Origin: Acidimicrobiia bacterium
GTDB lineage: Bacteria; Actinomycetota; Acidimicrobiia; IMCC26256; DASPTH01
Direction of reading: 5' to 3'
Length of the DNA stretch: 64,000 bases
Assembly: GCA_040880805.1 (NCBI GenBank)
Contig: JBBDHW010000024.1
Coordinates: 69,891-133,890 of the forward strand
This document shows, in pieces, positions 29,230-37,376 of this stretch. Under the pieces are notes generated by a model. It saw only the letters and a list, made by a program, of their open reading frames with translations. It ran no database searches and had not been told where the DNA came from. The position numbers were made by a program, and so were the translations under genes. The first letter of the stretch is position 1; the number at the start of each line of letters is the position of its first letter.

Positions 29230-29943
29230 CTACTCGAGCTTGCGGTAACGCGCGACGAGGAACATCGGAACGGGCTCCGCTTCGGGCAGCTGCCACTCTG
29301 CCCCTGGCTCGGGTTCGGAGACTGCTTCGAGTACGAGGCCCACGCGCACGAACGTATTGAAGTAGGTGGACACCATCCGGTGGTTGGTGCCGACCGTGTG
29401 GCGAGGATCGATCGCGGGTCCGGCCGTGGCTGCCCACCAGCACTCGTTGAAGTAGCCACCATCGGGTGGCGAATCGCCGGGCAGCACGTCTCCCCAGCCG
29501 GGGAAGCACGGGTGCATGATCGAAAACACGAACACGCCTCCGGGCTGGAGGACGCGCGTGAACGTGGCGAGGATGCCGTCGAAGTCGTCGATGTCCGACA
29601 GCCCGAAGTTGCAAACAACTCTGTCGAAGCGTTCACCCTGCAGCGCATCAGGCTTGGTGCCGTTGGCCAGAACGTACGTGATGCCGGCGGGGTCGTCGCT
29701 CTCGAAAGCGCGCGCTCGATCGAGCATCGCCGCTGACAGGTCGACGCCGACGACGCGAGCGCCGCGCCGCGCGAGCTCCCGCGCGACTCGTCCTTCTCCG
29801 CACGGAAGATCGAGGACCCGCATTCCCGACACCTCGCCCAGCAGTTCGAGGAGCGCGGAGGTTCCCGGATCCTCCACCGTGTCACCAAGCATCGCCGCGT
29901 ACGCGTCCGCGATCTTGTCGTCGTACCTGATGACCTGTTCCAT
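29230..29943 (-). CDS. Class I SAM-dependent methyltransferase
   Basis: 237 residues from ATG 29943, with AGGAGCG upstream. SAM-binding motif I is RVLDLPCGEGRVARELARRGA near residue 53, motif II is VVCNFGLSDI, and VLQPGGVFVFSIMHP follows, all typical of UbiE-like methyltransferases. The substrate is not evident. It lies 14 bases upstream of the MFS gene and 38 bases after the preceding methyltransferase, consistent with one operon. Confidence 0.88.
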   Translation of the reverse strand: MEQVIRYDDKIADAYAAMLGDTVEDPGTSALLELLGEVSGMRVLDLPCGEGRVARELARRGARVVGVDLSAAMLDRARAFESDDPAGITYVLANGTKPDALQGERFDRVVCNFGLSDIDDFDGILATFTRVLQPGGVFVFSIMHPCFPGWGDVLPGDSPPDGGYFNECWWAATAGPAIDPRHTVGTNHRMVSTYFNTFVRVGLVLEAVSEPEPGAEWQLPEAEPVPMFLVARYRKLE

Positions 29944-29981
29944 TTTCACGCTCCTGGGTTCGACGGTCATGCACGCGCAGC

Positions 29982-30845
29982 TCATGGCACGCGCTTGGCG
30001 ACGAGGATCCCCGTGCGGCCTCCGAGATTTGCCAGCGTCTCGATGTAGCCCCCGAGCACCGTGAGACCTACATCACGCTGCCGACGCGCCGGGACATCGG
30101 ATGTCGGTTCCGGAGGGTCCCCGAGCAGTGCTCGCATCCGGAGGAAGTACTCGAGCACGATGTGGGTTGTGTCCCGCCACGTGAGCACTCGCAGGCCGGC
30201 GCCCTCGACGTAGCGGATGAGTTGCGGAAACGACGGCGCGATGTAGGGCGCCCGTCGCCTCACCGGCAGCATCGCCTTCGGTAGCGGACCCGTCTGCTCG
30301 TGCATCACCAGCAGTCCGCCCGGTTTCAGCACGCGTGCGATCTCGCCGAAGAGTGTCTGCTTGTCGCGGATGTGCATGCTCACGTCGAGCATCCAAACCT
30401 GCACGAACGACTCGTCCTCGAGTCCAAGGTCCGTCGCGTCGGCCACTCGGTACGAAATCTGCTCGCCCATGCTTGTCAGGTCGGTCAGAACTTGTGCAAG
30501 ATCGATGCGAAGGGGGAGCAAGTCGACACCCACCACCGAACAACCGAACTGGTCGACCAGGAAGCGCCCGGGACCTCCCAACCCGCAACCAAGATCGAGG
30601 AGCATGTCCTCGGGAGCCGGTTCCCCGTACTCGGCCGCGACATCTTTGAGCACCTCCAACATTCGGTGCATCCCGAGGTTGTGGCAATCGAGATCACGTC
30701 GGTAGAGGTCACTCGCCTGCAAGTGATCCGTGTCGACGCCCGCGGCCGAGAGCGCCGACATGACCGTGTCGAGCGAAGGTGACATCTCCCCGTAGAACTT
30801 GGTCAAGCGGGTCGTGCTGGCCGATGTCTCTGCCACGCTGCTCAC
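29982..30845 (-). CDS. Class I SAM-dependent methyltransferase
   Basis: 287 residues from GTG 30845; the start overlaps the TetR stop as GTGA. Motif I LLDLGCGLGGPGRFLVDQFG (near residue 98), GVDLLPLRIDLA and the post-motif ARVLKPGGLLVMHEQTG place it with UbiE/sarcosine-type small-molecule methyltransferases. An N-terminal helical region (TRLTKFYGEMSP) precedes the fold. The operon context with a TetR regulator and an exporter suggests modification of a toxic or secondary metabolite. Confidence 0.88.
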   Translation of the reverse strand: MSSVAETSASTTRLTKFYGEMSPSLDTVMSALSAAGVDTDHLQASDLYRRDLDCHNLGMHRMLEVLKDVAAEYGEPAPEDMLLDLGCGLGGPGRFLVDQFGCSVVGVDLLPLRIDLAQVLTDLTSMGEQISYRVADATDLGLEDESFVQVWMLDVSMHIRDKQTLFGEIARVLKPGGLLVMHEQTGPLPKAMLPVRRRAPYIAPSFPQLIRYVEGAGLRVLTWRDTTHIVLEYFLRMRALLGDPPEPTSDVPARRQRDVGLTVLGGYIETLANLGGRTGILVAKRVP

Positions 30846-31480
30846 CTCGTTCGTCGAGTCTTGGGTACCGGGCCGCCCGTTTGCGCTGCCCGGATGACCG
30901 CTTCGACCGCCTGACCGATCCGCTCTGCTGCCTCGCCGGGATCGGGTTGTTCGACGTCGAGCCAGGCGATAATCCCCTCGATTGCTACCGTCGGACACAG
31001 TTGCGCCGCCCAACGCGCCCACGACGGGTCGGTCACCCGAGCGGCGAGCTCGGCGTGCGCGATGGCAGTCATGCCGGCTCGAAGTTCGCTCACTTCGGTC
31101 TGGAACTCCGGTTCCCGGGCGGCGTGCTGGAACATCAGCCGGAATCCGTCGGGGTCTTCGGCGGCGACTTCGACGAGAGCGGGAATCGCGTCACTGGTGA
31201 AGCTGTGGTCGCCGCACGCAGCGAGCAGCCGAGTACAGACCCGGTCGAGCACCGCGCGGTAAAGGTCGGCCTTTGAATCGAAGTGCCGGTAGAGGATCAC
31301 CCGACTCACCCCGGCCGCGCCCGCGACGTCTTCGAGGCTGGTCGCCGCGAAACCGGAACGCGCGAACGCCCGCGTGGCAGCGATCACGATCTGCTCCCGC
31401 CGCTCCGCGCGGTGCAGACGCCGACCGGTCGGAGGGGGGTCGAGGTCGAGTTCTGTGTGGGGCTCGGGATCAGACGCCAA
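30842..31480 (-). CDS. TetR/AcrR-family transcriptional regulator
   Basis: 212 residues from TTG 31480, with GGAGGG just upstream; a shorter start is possible. The N-terminal HTH is clear: RREQIVIAATRAFARSGFAATSLEDVAGAAGVSRVILYRHF. The C-terminal ligand-binding half is helical. It is the first gene of a four-gene minus-strand operon and probably autoregulates through the TGTTTAC-N6-GTATACA palindrome 44 bases upstream of its start. The ligand is unknown. Confidence 0.9.
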   Translation of the reverse strand: MASDPEPHTELDLDPPPTGRRLHRAERREQIVIAATRAFARSGFAATSLEDVAGAAGVSRVILYRHFDSKADLYRAVLDRVCTRLLAACGDHSFTSDAIPALVEVAAEDPDGFRLMFQHAAREPEFQTEVSELRAGMTAIAHAELAARVTDPSWARWAAQLCPTVAIEGIIAWLDVEQPDPGEAAERIGQAVEAVIRAAQTGGPVPKTRRTR

Positions 31481-31523
31481 TCGTCCCTCCGCCGTTGTTG
31501 CCTCGGTTCCCTACACGCGCTTA

Positions 31524-31543
31524 TGTTTACGGAGAAGTATACA
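31524..31543. promoter_or_regulatory. Candidate TetR operator
   Basis: Inverted repeat TGTTTAC-N6-GTATACA with one mismatch, in a locally AT-rich patch of otherwise GC-rich DNA, between the start of the TetR gene and the divergent methyltransferase fragment. Size, symmetry and position fit a TetR-family operator; binding is inferred. Confidence 0.5.
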
Positions 31544-31589
31544 AAGAGTCCCAGGCACGCCGTCAAGCGCGCGAGTCGAAGGAGTGGTC

Positions 31590-31846
31590 GTGGGCTTCTA
31601 CGGTGAGCAAATCCGGCCGCGCGTCGTCGACGTCGCCCTGGGGACTCGAGAGTGCACACGACTTCGGGGACGCGTCACCGCGGACCTACCCCCCGAGCGT
31701 GACACACGTCCGTGCTAGTCGACCCTGCCACCATCGGACGCAAGCTCGCGGAGAGACGGGTCACCGCGAGCACGATTCCGGTCGAGTACGTCGGGCTGGA
31801 CGGCGAGGAGCTCCCGATCACTTTCAGCTGGCCAACAGCGGTCTGA
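31590..31846 (+). pseudogene. Deleted methyltransferase fragment, paralogue of the 32.9-33.5 kb gene
   Basis: A GTG after AAGGAG opens VGFYGEQIRPRVVDVALGTR, nearly the same as the start of the intact methyltransferase on the other strand (MGFYEEQILPRVVDVALSGR). After about 32 residues similarity stops, and it resumes in another frame at VDPATIGRKLAERRV and PVEYVGLDGEELP before ending in TGA. The SAM-binding motif is missing. This is a decayed inverted duplicate. Confidence 0.8.
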
Positions 31847-31883
31847 TCTGCAGAAATGCAGAGTCGCTGCGACTTGCAGCTCA

Positions 31884-32660
31884 TCATGGTTTGGTCGCCA
31901 GGAATGAGTACCCGTACACCTCGTAGGCGCGGGCCTTTTCCTCGCCTTCGGCGCCACCGAACGTGTCCACCTGCGCGCCCGCCCGCACGTCGACGAAGCC
32001 GGCCTGCTGGATCATCTGCTGCCAACCTGACAGCGGGAGGCCACCCGCGATTCAGCCCGTCCAGAGGTCGATGTCGCGCAGCGCCTCGGGCGGGACCGGC
32101 CTGCCGTTCGCGATGTCGGCCAGCTGGAGGTGACCGCCTGACCGCAAGACCCGCAGCGCCTCGCCGAACACGGCTCGCTTGTCCGGGCAGAGGTTGAAGA
32201 CCCCGTTCGAGATGACGACGTCGGCCCATTCGTCCTCGACCGGCATCGCCTCGAGCAGCCCCTCGCGGAACTCGACGTGCACGTAGCCCAGCGCGTCAGC
32301 GGTCGCGCGCGACCGGTCGAGCATCTCGGCGGTCATGTCGATCCCAACGACCTGGCCCGCCGGACCGACCAGCTGCGCGGCGACGAAGGAGTCGAAGCCC
32401 GCGCCCGAGCCCGCGTCGACCACACGCTCACCGGCCTGCAGCGTGCGCAACGCGAATGGGTTGGCCACGCCGGCGAACGACTCGACCGCGCGATCGGGGA
32501 GCCGATCCACGGTTTCGGCGTCATACCCGCAACGTCGAGCCGCGACGCGCCCGGTATGGAAGTGATACGTGGCGGACGGTGCGAGCGCCACTTCCCGGTA
32601 CTTGTCCCGAACCTGGGCGCGCAGCGTCTCCGGATCGACCGGCGAGATGTTCGAACCCAT
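31884..32660 (-). CDS. ArsM-like SAM methyltransferase, predicted selenoprotein with in-frame UGA
   Basis: Read from ATG 32660 (AAAGGA upstream), the frame gives 202 residues, then TGA at 32054-32052, then 55 more sense codons to TGA at 31884. The whole matches an arsenite-methyltransferase-like protein: RVVDAGSGAGFDSFVAAQLV (SAM motif I), VVISNGVFNLCPDKRAVF, then DIDLWTG-UGA-IAGGLPLSGWQQM. In the ArsM family a conserved, arsenic-binding Cys occupies the TGA position, so Sec at residue 203 is the natural reading. Similarity continues to the end (RAYEVYGYSFLATKP), and a hairpin with a GGU loop lies just downstream. If UGA is not decoded, the product is a truncated, probably inactive protein. 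ArsM methylates As(III); this member's substrate is unproven. It is last in a long minus-strand gene chain. Confidence 0.8.
32018..32034 (-). promoter_or_regulatory. Candidate bacterial SECIS hairpin
   Basis: On the minus strand GCTGTCA-GGT-TGGCAGC forms a seven-pair stem with one G-U and a three-base loop GGU. The loop begins 25 bases after the in-frame UGA at 32054-32052. Bacterial SECIS elements need a small apical loop with G in its first two positions about 16-37 bases after the UGA, and this fits. It lies inside the coding sequence, as expected. Confidence 0.65.
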
Positions 32661-32691
32661 CAGGCGTCCTTTCCAACTCTCGAGGTCGCGG

Positions 32692-32854
32692 TTACACGAA
32701 GGTGAAACCTTCCGGGCCGGCCGCGATGATGGCTTCGATCACCGTGGCCCACCCGGTCGCGGCGGCCGGTACCCAGCGCTGCGGAGTTGCCCATCATCTC
32801 GGTGTACGCGTGCGCGACCTGGCGGTCGCATCTGGCCGGGCGTTCCGTCGTCAT
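32692..32854 (-). pseudogene. Short decayed gene between two methyltransferases
   Basis: An ATG at 32854 overlaps the upstream methyltransferase stop as ATGA and begins a plausible peptide (MTTERPARCDRQVAHAYTEM). The likely C-terminus, WVPAAATGWATVIEAIIAAG...FTFV ending in TAA at 32692, is in a different frame. Together they cover only about 54 codons, so the gene seems frameshifted or internally deleted. The family was not recognised. Confidence 0.4.
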
Positions 32855-33465
32855 GTCTTGGTAGCCACGCCCTCGAACGTGTAGCCCATCGGTTTCGGGC
32901 CTCGCGAGTAGAAGTTCTCCATCCGCGTCACCAGGAGCCCGGCGTCGACCAGCAGCTGGTCGATGGGCCGGTTCAGGTGGCAGCCACCCGCGATCCGCCG
33001 CTGGATCGGGGTGAGGCGATCCTGCCAGCGAACAACCTCCGGGTCGGGCGATCGACCGTGCTCGACAAAGTGAAGCGTTCCGGTCGGGCGTAACACGCGG
33101 TGGATCTCGGTGAGCGCGCGGTGGACATCGGGGATCGTGCAGAGCGTCCATGTGGTGAGCACGTGGTCGACGCTTGCGTCATCCATCGGCAGATCTTGCC
33201 CGTCGAGGCCGACGTACTCGACAGGGACAGGACTCGCGGCGATTCGCTTCGCCGCGAGCTTCCGTCCCACAGTGGCAGGATCGACCGCTCGCACCCTCTT
33301 GACCGTCAGCGGGTAGTGCGGGACGTTGCGGCCCGAACCGAACCCGACCTCGAGCACCTCGCCGTCGAGCTCGGAGGCGACCCGTGCTCGGAGCCGGGTG
33401 AACTCCCGTCCGCTCAGGGCCACGTCGACAACGCGAGGGAGGATCTGCTCCTCGTAGAAACCCAC
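32851..33465 (-). CDS. Class I SAM-dependent methyltransferase
   Basis: 204 residues from GTG 33465. Motif I VLEVGFGSGRNVPHYP (near residue 38), VDPATVGRKLA, LDGQDLPMDDASVDHVLTTW and IHRVLRPTGTLHFVEHG are typical of a UbiE-like/thiol-methyltransferase group. A conserved GGCHLNRPID segment follows. It lies five bases after the PLP enzyme gene. A truncated copy of its own N-terminus sits in inverted orientation at 31.6 kb. The substrate is unknown; the context suggests a thiol, selenol or metalloid compound. Confidence 0.88.
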   Translation of the reverse strand: MGFYEEQILPRVVDVALSGREFTRLRARVASELDGEVLEVGFGSGRNVPHYPLTVKRVRAVDPATVGRKLAAKRIAASPVPVEYVGLDGQDLPMDDASVDHVLTTWTLCTIPDVHRALTEIHRVLRPTGTLHFVEHGRSPDPEVVRWQDRLTPIQRRIAGGCHLNRPIDQLLVDAGLLVTRMENFYSRGPKPMGYTFEGVATKT

Positions 33466-33469
33466 CGGG

Positions 33470-34708
33470 TCATTCTCCTCGCTGTCGCTCGCTCGCGGGT
33501 GACGAGCTGATGGCTACCTCGGTGGTGTCGGCATGTCGGACTGCTGCCGCGATGGCGAGCGCATGATCGAGGTCGGCCCAGAGATCGTCGAGGTCTTCAC
33601 ATCCGACGCTGAGGCGGAGCAGTGCCGGAGGCGCCTGTTCCCCGGGCCACTTCGCGCGGCGTTCCATCGTCGTTTCGACGCCGCCGAGGCTCGTGGCGTG
33701 GACGATCAGGCGCGTCGAGCGCGCGAGCGCCTCGGCTGCGCCGGCTCCGCCGTAGACCTCGAACGCGAGGATCGTCCCGAAGCTGTCCATTTGTGCGCGG
33801 GCACGTTCGTGTCCCGGGTCCGACGGTAGGCCCGGGTACCGAACCCGTTCGACGCCGGGGTGTTGCTCGAGACGGCACGCGAGTGCCTCGGCACTTGCCG
33901 ACGCGCGTTCGAAGCGCAGCGGCAGCGTGCGGATACCGCGCAGCGCGAGGTAGGTCTCCATCGGGCCGGGCACGGCGCCGGCGAGTGACCGGCGCTGCCG
34001 GAACGTGTTGCACAAGTCGGCATCGCGACTCGTGACCACCGCACCCAAGACCACGTCGGAGTGGCCGGCGAGCAGCTTGGTCGCGCTGTGCACGACGAGG
34101 TCGGCGCCGAACTCCAGTGGCCGTTGGCCGAGTGGCGTCATGAGGGTGTTGTCGACCGCCACGACGAGCCCTCGAGACCGCGCTGCTTCCGTGAGCGCGG
34201 GGATGTCGGCCACGTCGAGCATCGGGTTCGTGGGCGACTCGATGAAGAGCAACGCCGCGCCGTTGCACGCGGCGACGGTCGCGTCCGTGTCGGCGATGTC
34301 GACCGGTCGCATCTCCCACCGACCGGCAACGGCCGCGTCGAGGAACGCGCGCGTGCCGTAGTAGCCGTCTCTCGGCACGACGATCGCGCCGCCGATCGCG
34401 ACCTGGTCGAACACCGCTGCGGTTGCGGCCATGCCGGACGCGAACGCGACGGCAGAGCCGCCTTCGAGGTCGCCGAGGACGTCCTCGAGCGCGGTCCAGG
34501 TGGGGTTGCCGTCGCGGGCGTATGCCACCGGCCCCCCGGCGTGGTAGGCGGAAGCGAACACCGGTGGTGGGTTCAAGGGCGCGTCGGGCGCGCGCGCCGG
34601 GCGGCCGCTCACGATCGCTCGGGTGGTGCGCGACCAGTCTGGATGCGCGGCGGGAGGAGAGGTCGGGGAGGAGAACGGGGATCTCGGGATGTCGGGTTGC
34701 TCGCTCAT
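33470..34708 (-). CDS. PLP-dependent trans-sulfuration enzyme (cystathionine gamma-synthase/lyase family)
   Basis: 412 residues from ATG 34708, overlapping the MFS stop as ATGA. Family motifs: YARDGNPTWTALEDVLGDLEGG, ASGMAAT, the cofactor stretch FIESPTNPMLDVADIPAL, the Schiff-base Lys in VVHSATKLLAGHSDVVLG and the C-terminal LLRLSVGCEDLDDLWADLD. Members cleave or form C-S bonds in cystathionine, homocysteine, methionine or cysteine and can release H2S or persulfides. With rhodanese proteins around it, sulfur mobilisation is likely. A long N-terminal open extension in this frame overlaps the MFS gene and is not coding. Confidence 0.92.
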   Translation of the reverse strand: MSEQPDIPRSPFSSPTSPPAAHPDWSRTTRAIVSGRPARAPDAPLNPPPVFASAYHAGGPVAYARDGNPTWTALEDVLGDLEGGSAVAFASGMAATAAVFDQVAIGGAIVVPRDGYYGTRAFLDAAVAGRWEMRPVDIADTDATVAACNGAALLFIESPTNPMLDVADIPALTEAARSRGLVVAVDNTLMTPLGQRPLEFGADLVVHSATKLLAGHSDVVLGAVVTSRDADLCNTFRQRRSLAGAVPGPMETYLALRGIRTLPLRFERASASAEALACRLEQHPGVERVRYPGLPSDPGHERARAQMDSFGTILAFEVYGGAGAAEALARSTRLIVHATSLGGVETTMERRAKWPGEQAPPALLRLSVGCEDLDDLWADLDHALAIAAAVRHADTTEVAISSSPASERQRGE

Positions 34709-36009
34709 CTGTTCGCGATCGCCTGCGAGGGTGCGGCCCGCGGGACATCGGGCGGCACCCGATGAGTCTCGTACATCCGGAACGCGACAACCAGACCCGA
34801 CACCGCGGTGAGCACAGCGACGGTCCAGATCGCTGCAACGAGGCCGAGGGCGTCGGCGACGATGCCGGCGAGGAGCGCGCCGACGGCGAAGCCCGCGTCG
34901 CGCCAGAGTCGGTACACACCCACGGCCGTCGCCCTCCACTCGGGGTGCGCGACGTCGCCGACTGCCGCGAGCAGCGTGGGGTAGACCATCGCGGTGCCGG
35001 CGCCCAGCAGCACCCCGCCGGCTGCCCACGGTCCCAACCCCCGCGTGGCCGCGATGAGCCCGATCGCGGCGGCCTGCACCCACATGCCGCCGGCGATGAG
35101 CCACTTCCGGCCGACACGGTCCGACAGCGCGCCGGTGAAGAGTTGCCCGAGGCCCCACACCGCGGGGTAGAGCGCGACGAGCACGCCGATGCGCCCAACC
35201 GAGAGACCCGCGGCCTGCACGAAGAACAGCGGGAAGATTCCCCACGCGAGCCCGTCGTTGAGGTTGTTCACGAGCCCCGCCTGACTGCACGACGAAAGCG
35301 CGCGCTCCTTGAAGCTCGTGAGCACGAACACCTCGCCGGTCGAGAGCCCACCGTGGAGATGGGGCTCGCCGACGTGATCGCGTGCCTCCTGGCGCGCGTG
35401 CCCGCGAGTCTCGCGGACGAAAAAGCTCGAGAGACCGAGGCCGAGCGCGGCGTAGGCAACGCCGAGGAAGAACGGCTCCGGTCGCAACCCGTACCGGGCG
35501 GCAATGAGCCCGGTCGCCAACGCGGTGATCGCAACCGCGCCGTAGCCGGCAGCCTCGTTGAGGCCCATCGCGAGCCCGCGACGCTCGGGCCCGACGAGGT
35601 CGATCTTCATGATGACGGTCGTCGACCAGGTGAGGCCCTGGTTCACCCCCAGCAACACGTTGGCGACGATGATCCAGCCCCACGACGGCGCCCACATCAA
35701 CAGCAAGGGGACCGGCAGGCCGATCAGCCAACCGGAGACGAGCACCGGTTTGCGGCCGACGCGATCGGAGAGCGTTCCTGCGAAGAAGTTGGTCACTGCC
35801 TTCACCGCACCGAACGCGACGATGAAGGTGAGCGCCGACGTGAACGCGGTGAGACCGAACACGTTCGTCGCCAGCAACGGCAGGACGGTCCGCTCCTGGC
35901 CGATCATCCCGCCGACGAGTGCGTTGACCGCGACGAGCAGCGCGAACTGCGGAAGGTTCGCGCGCAGCCCGAGCCGAAGGTCCGCGCCTCGGCCGTCGCT
36001 CTCGGTCAT
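34705..36009 (-). CDS. MFS transporter
   Basis: 434 residues from ATG 36009, overlapping the preceding stop as ATGA and the next start likewise. Twelve hydrophobic segments; the loop between TM2 and TM3 is AGTLSDRVGRKPVLVSGW and a second, internal copy TGALSDRVGRKWLIAGGMW lies after TM8, marking the two MFS halves. A His-containing cytoplasmic loop (RQEARDHVGEPHLHGG) separates them. Coupling to sulfur and methyltransferase genes suggests export or import of a sulfur or metalloid compound. Confidence 0.9.
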   Translation of the reverse strand: MTESDGRGADLRLGLRANLPQFALLVAVNALVGGMIGQERTVLPLLATNVFGLTAFTSALTFIVAFGAVKAVTNFFAGTLSDRVGRKPVLVSGWLIGLPVPLLLMWAPSWGWIIVANVLLGVNQGLTWSTTVIMKIDLVGPERRGLAMGLNEAAGYGAVAITALATGLIAARYGLRPEPFFLGVAYAALGLGLSSFFVRETRGHARQEARDHVGEPHLHGGLSTGEVFVLTSFKERALSSCSQAGLVNNLNDGLAWGIFPLFFVQAAGLSVGRIGVLVALYPAVWGLGQLFTGALSDRVGRKWLIAGGMWVQAAAIGLIAATRGLGPWAAGGVLLGAGTAMVYPTLLAAVGDVAHPEWRATAVGVYRLWRDAGFAVGALLAGIVADALGLVAAIWTVAVLTAVSGLVVAFRMYETHRVPPDVPRAAPSQAIANR

Positions 36010-37376
36010 TCGCCGACCGAGAGGTCGTGCCCCGTTGCAGACTTCCAGTCTTCGGGTCCGCCGATCACGACGGCGAGGTCGCTCCGGCCGGTACGTTCGA
36101 GCAGGCTCGCACCGGTCATCGCGCGCTCGCCGTGCCCGCACATGACGGTGATCCGACCCGCGACGGGGAGGTCGGTGGTCGTGGTGAGTGCTCCGAGCTC
36201 GACGTTGCGCGCGGCGGGAACGTGCCCTGCGACGAACTCGTCGCGCTGGCGCACGTCGACCAGCAACCCGTCCACGCGGTCGGCCGGTACGAGCGCGGTC
36301 GAGACGGAGGCCAGCCCCGCGCGCTGCCATGTCGACATCCCACCGGTGAGCTCGCCGGCGATTTCCTCGACGCCGACGTCGAGACATTGACGAACGAGTT
36401 CGTGACGATCCTGTTCGTCGTCGAGTACGAACACCACTGGCCGCGACGCGTCCACGAGCCAGCCCAGCCACGTGGCGAACACCGGACGTAGCTCGATCGA
36501 GAGCGCATTCGGAATGTGTCGCGCCCCGTAGTGCGCGATGGGGCGAGCGTCGACGAGTTGCGCACCGGAGTCGAGCAGCGCCCGGAAGTCGTCGAGTTCG
36601 AGGCGCTGCAGTTCCGGAAGTGCTCCATAGACGCGCGGACCACGCCGGTTCACTTCGGGGAGGCGCCGGAAGTATGCAGGGAAGGAGCCGAAGCCCTCGA
36701 GCAAGGCGTGCACGAACGCGGCCTCGTCGGTGAGCGCCAACATCGGGTTGCGGGCTCGTTCGCGGCCGATCGTCGTCGTGCGCTCGTTGCCTCCGGGCGC
36801 CGCGCAGAACGACCCTGCGCCGTGGGTCGGATACACCGGGAGCTCGTCGGGGAGGCGCAGGATCCGATCGTGGAGCGAGTGGAACTGCTCGTGCGCCAAC
36901 CCTTCGGCCTGCTCGGGTCCGAGGAGGTCCGTGCGCCCGACGGTTCCCACCATGAGTGATCCACCGCTGAAGAGGGCGAGTGCCGTTCCGTCGCGGGTGC
37001 GAAGGACGTAGGCGAGGTGGTCCGGGGTGTGTCCCGGGGTCGCGATCGCGTCGAGGATGAATGGCCCGACCTCGGTTCGTTCTCCGTCGCGCATCCCGCG
37101 GTGGGGCACTTCGAGCCCGCCGGTGGCGGGGGCGAGGAAGGTGGCTCCTTTCGCCACGAGCTCGGGGCTTCCCGACACGAAGTCGGCGTGCGAGTGCGTG
37201 TCGGCGGTGAACGCGATCCTGAGGCCGCGCGCCGCGGCCTCGGCTTGTTCGACGTCGGGGATGCGTCGCGGGTCGACGACGAGTGCGGTGCCGTCGCCGA
37301 GGTCGACGAGGTACGAGGAATGCCCGATGCCCTCGTCGACGAAGGCGACGACGTCGGGGCGCGCGTCGCGGGTCAT
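36006..37376 (-). CDS. Metallo-beta-lactamase fold hydrolase fused to two rhodanese domains
   Basis: 456 residues from ATG 37376. The first ~230 residues are an MBL domain with the metal motif FTADTHSHADFVSG and GHTPDHLAYV, resembling persulfide dioxygenases (ETHE1-like). Two rhodanese domains follow: the first (residues ~250-355) lacks an active-site Cys, the second (~365-450) has VMCGHGERAMTG with a catalytic Cys. Such fusions oxidise or transfer sulfane sulfur. Start and stop are both coupled by ATGA overlaps to neighbours in the operon. Confidence 0.9.
   Translation of the reverse strand: MTRDARPDVVAFVDEGIGHSSYLVDLGDGTALVVDPRRIPDVEQAEAAARGLRIAFTADTHSHADFVSGSPELVAKGATFLAPATGGLEVPHRGMRDGERTEVGPFILDAIATPGHTPDHLAYVLRTRDGTALALFSGGSLMVGTVGRTDLLGPEQAEGLAHEQFHSLHDRILRLPDELPVYPTHGAGSFCAAPGGNERTTTIGRERARNPMLALTDEAAFVHALLEGFGSFPAYFRRLPEVNRRGPRVYGALPELQRLELDDFRALLDSGAQLVDARPIAHYGARHIPNALSIELRPVFATWLGWLVDASRPVVFVLDDEQDRHELVRQCLDVGVEEIAGELTGGMSTWQRAGLASVSTALVPADRVDGLLVDVRQRDEFVAGHVPAARNVELGALTTTTDLPVAGRITVMCGHGERAMTGASLLERTGRSDLAVVIGGPEDWKSATGHDLSVGE

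Noticed and set aside
32692..32830. A second Sec-type TGA in the remnant between the two methyltransferases (TGA before WATPQRW)
   Set aside because: Codons upstream of that TGA do not read as protein in the same frame, so a frameshift or deletion explains it better.
34709..35731. N-terminal extension giving the PLP enzyme 753 residues
   Set aside because: The extension is an Arg-rich shadow of the MFS gene; the ATGA-coupled ATG at 34708 gives a normal-length enzyme.
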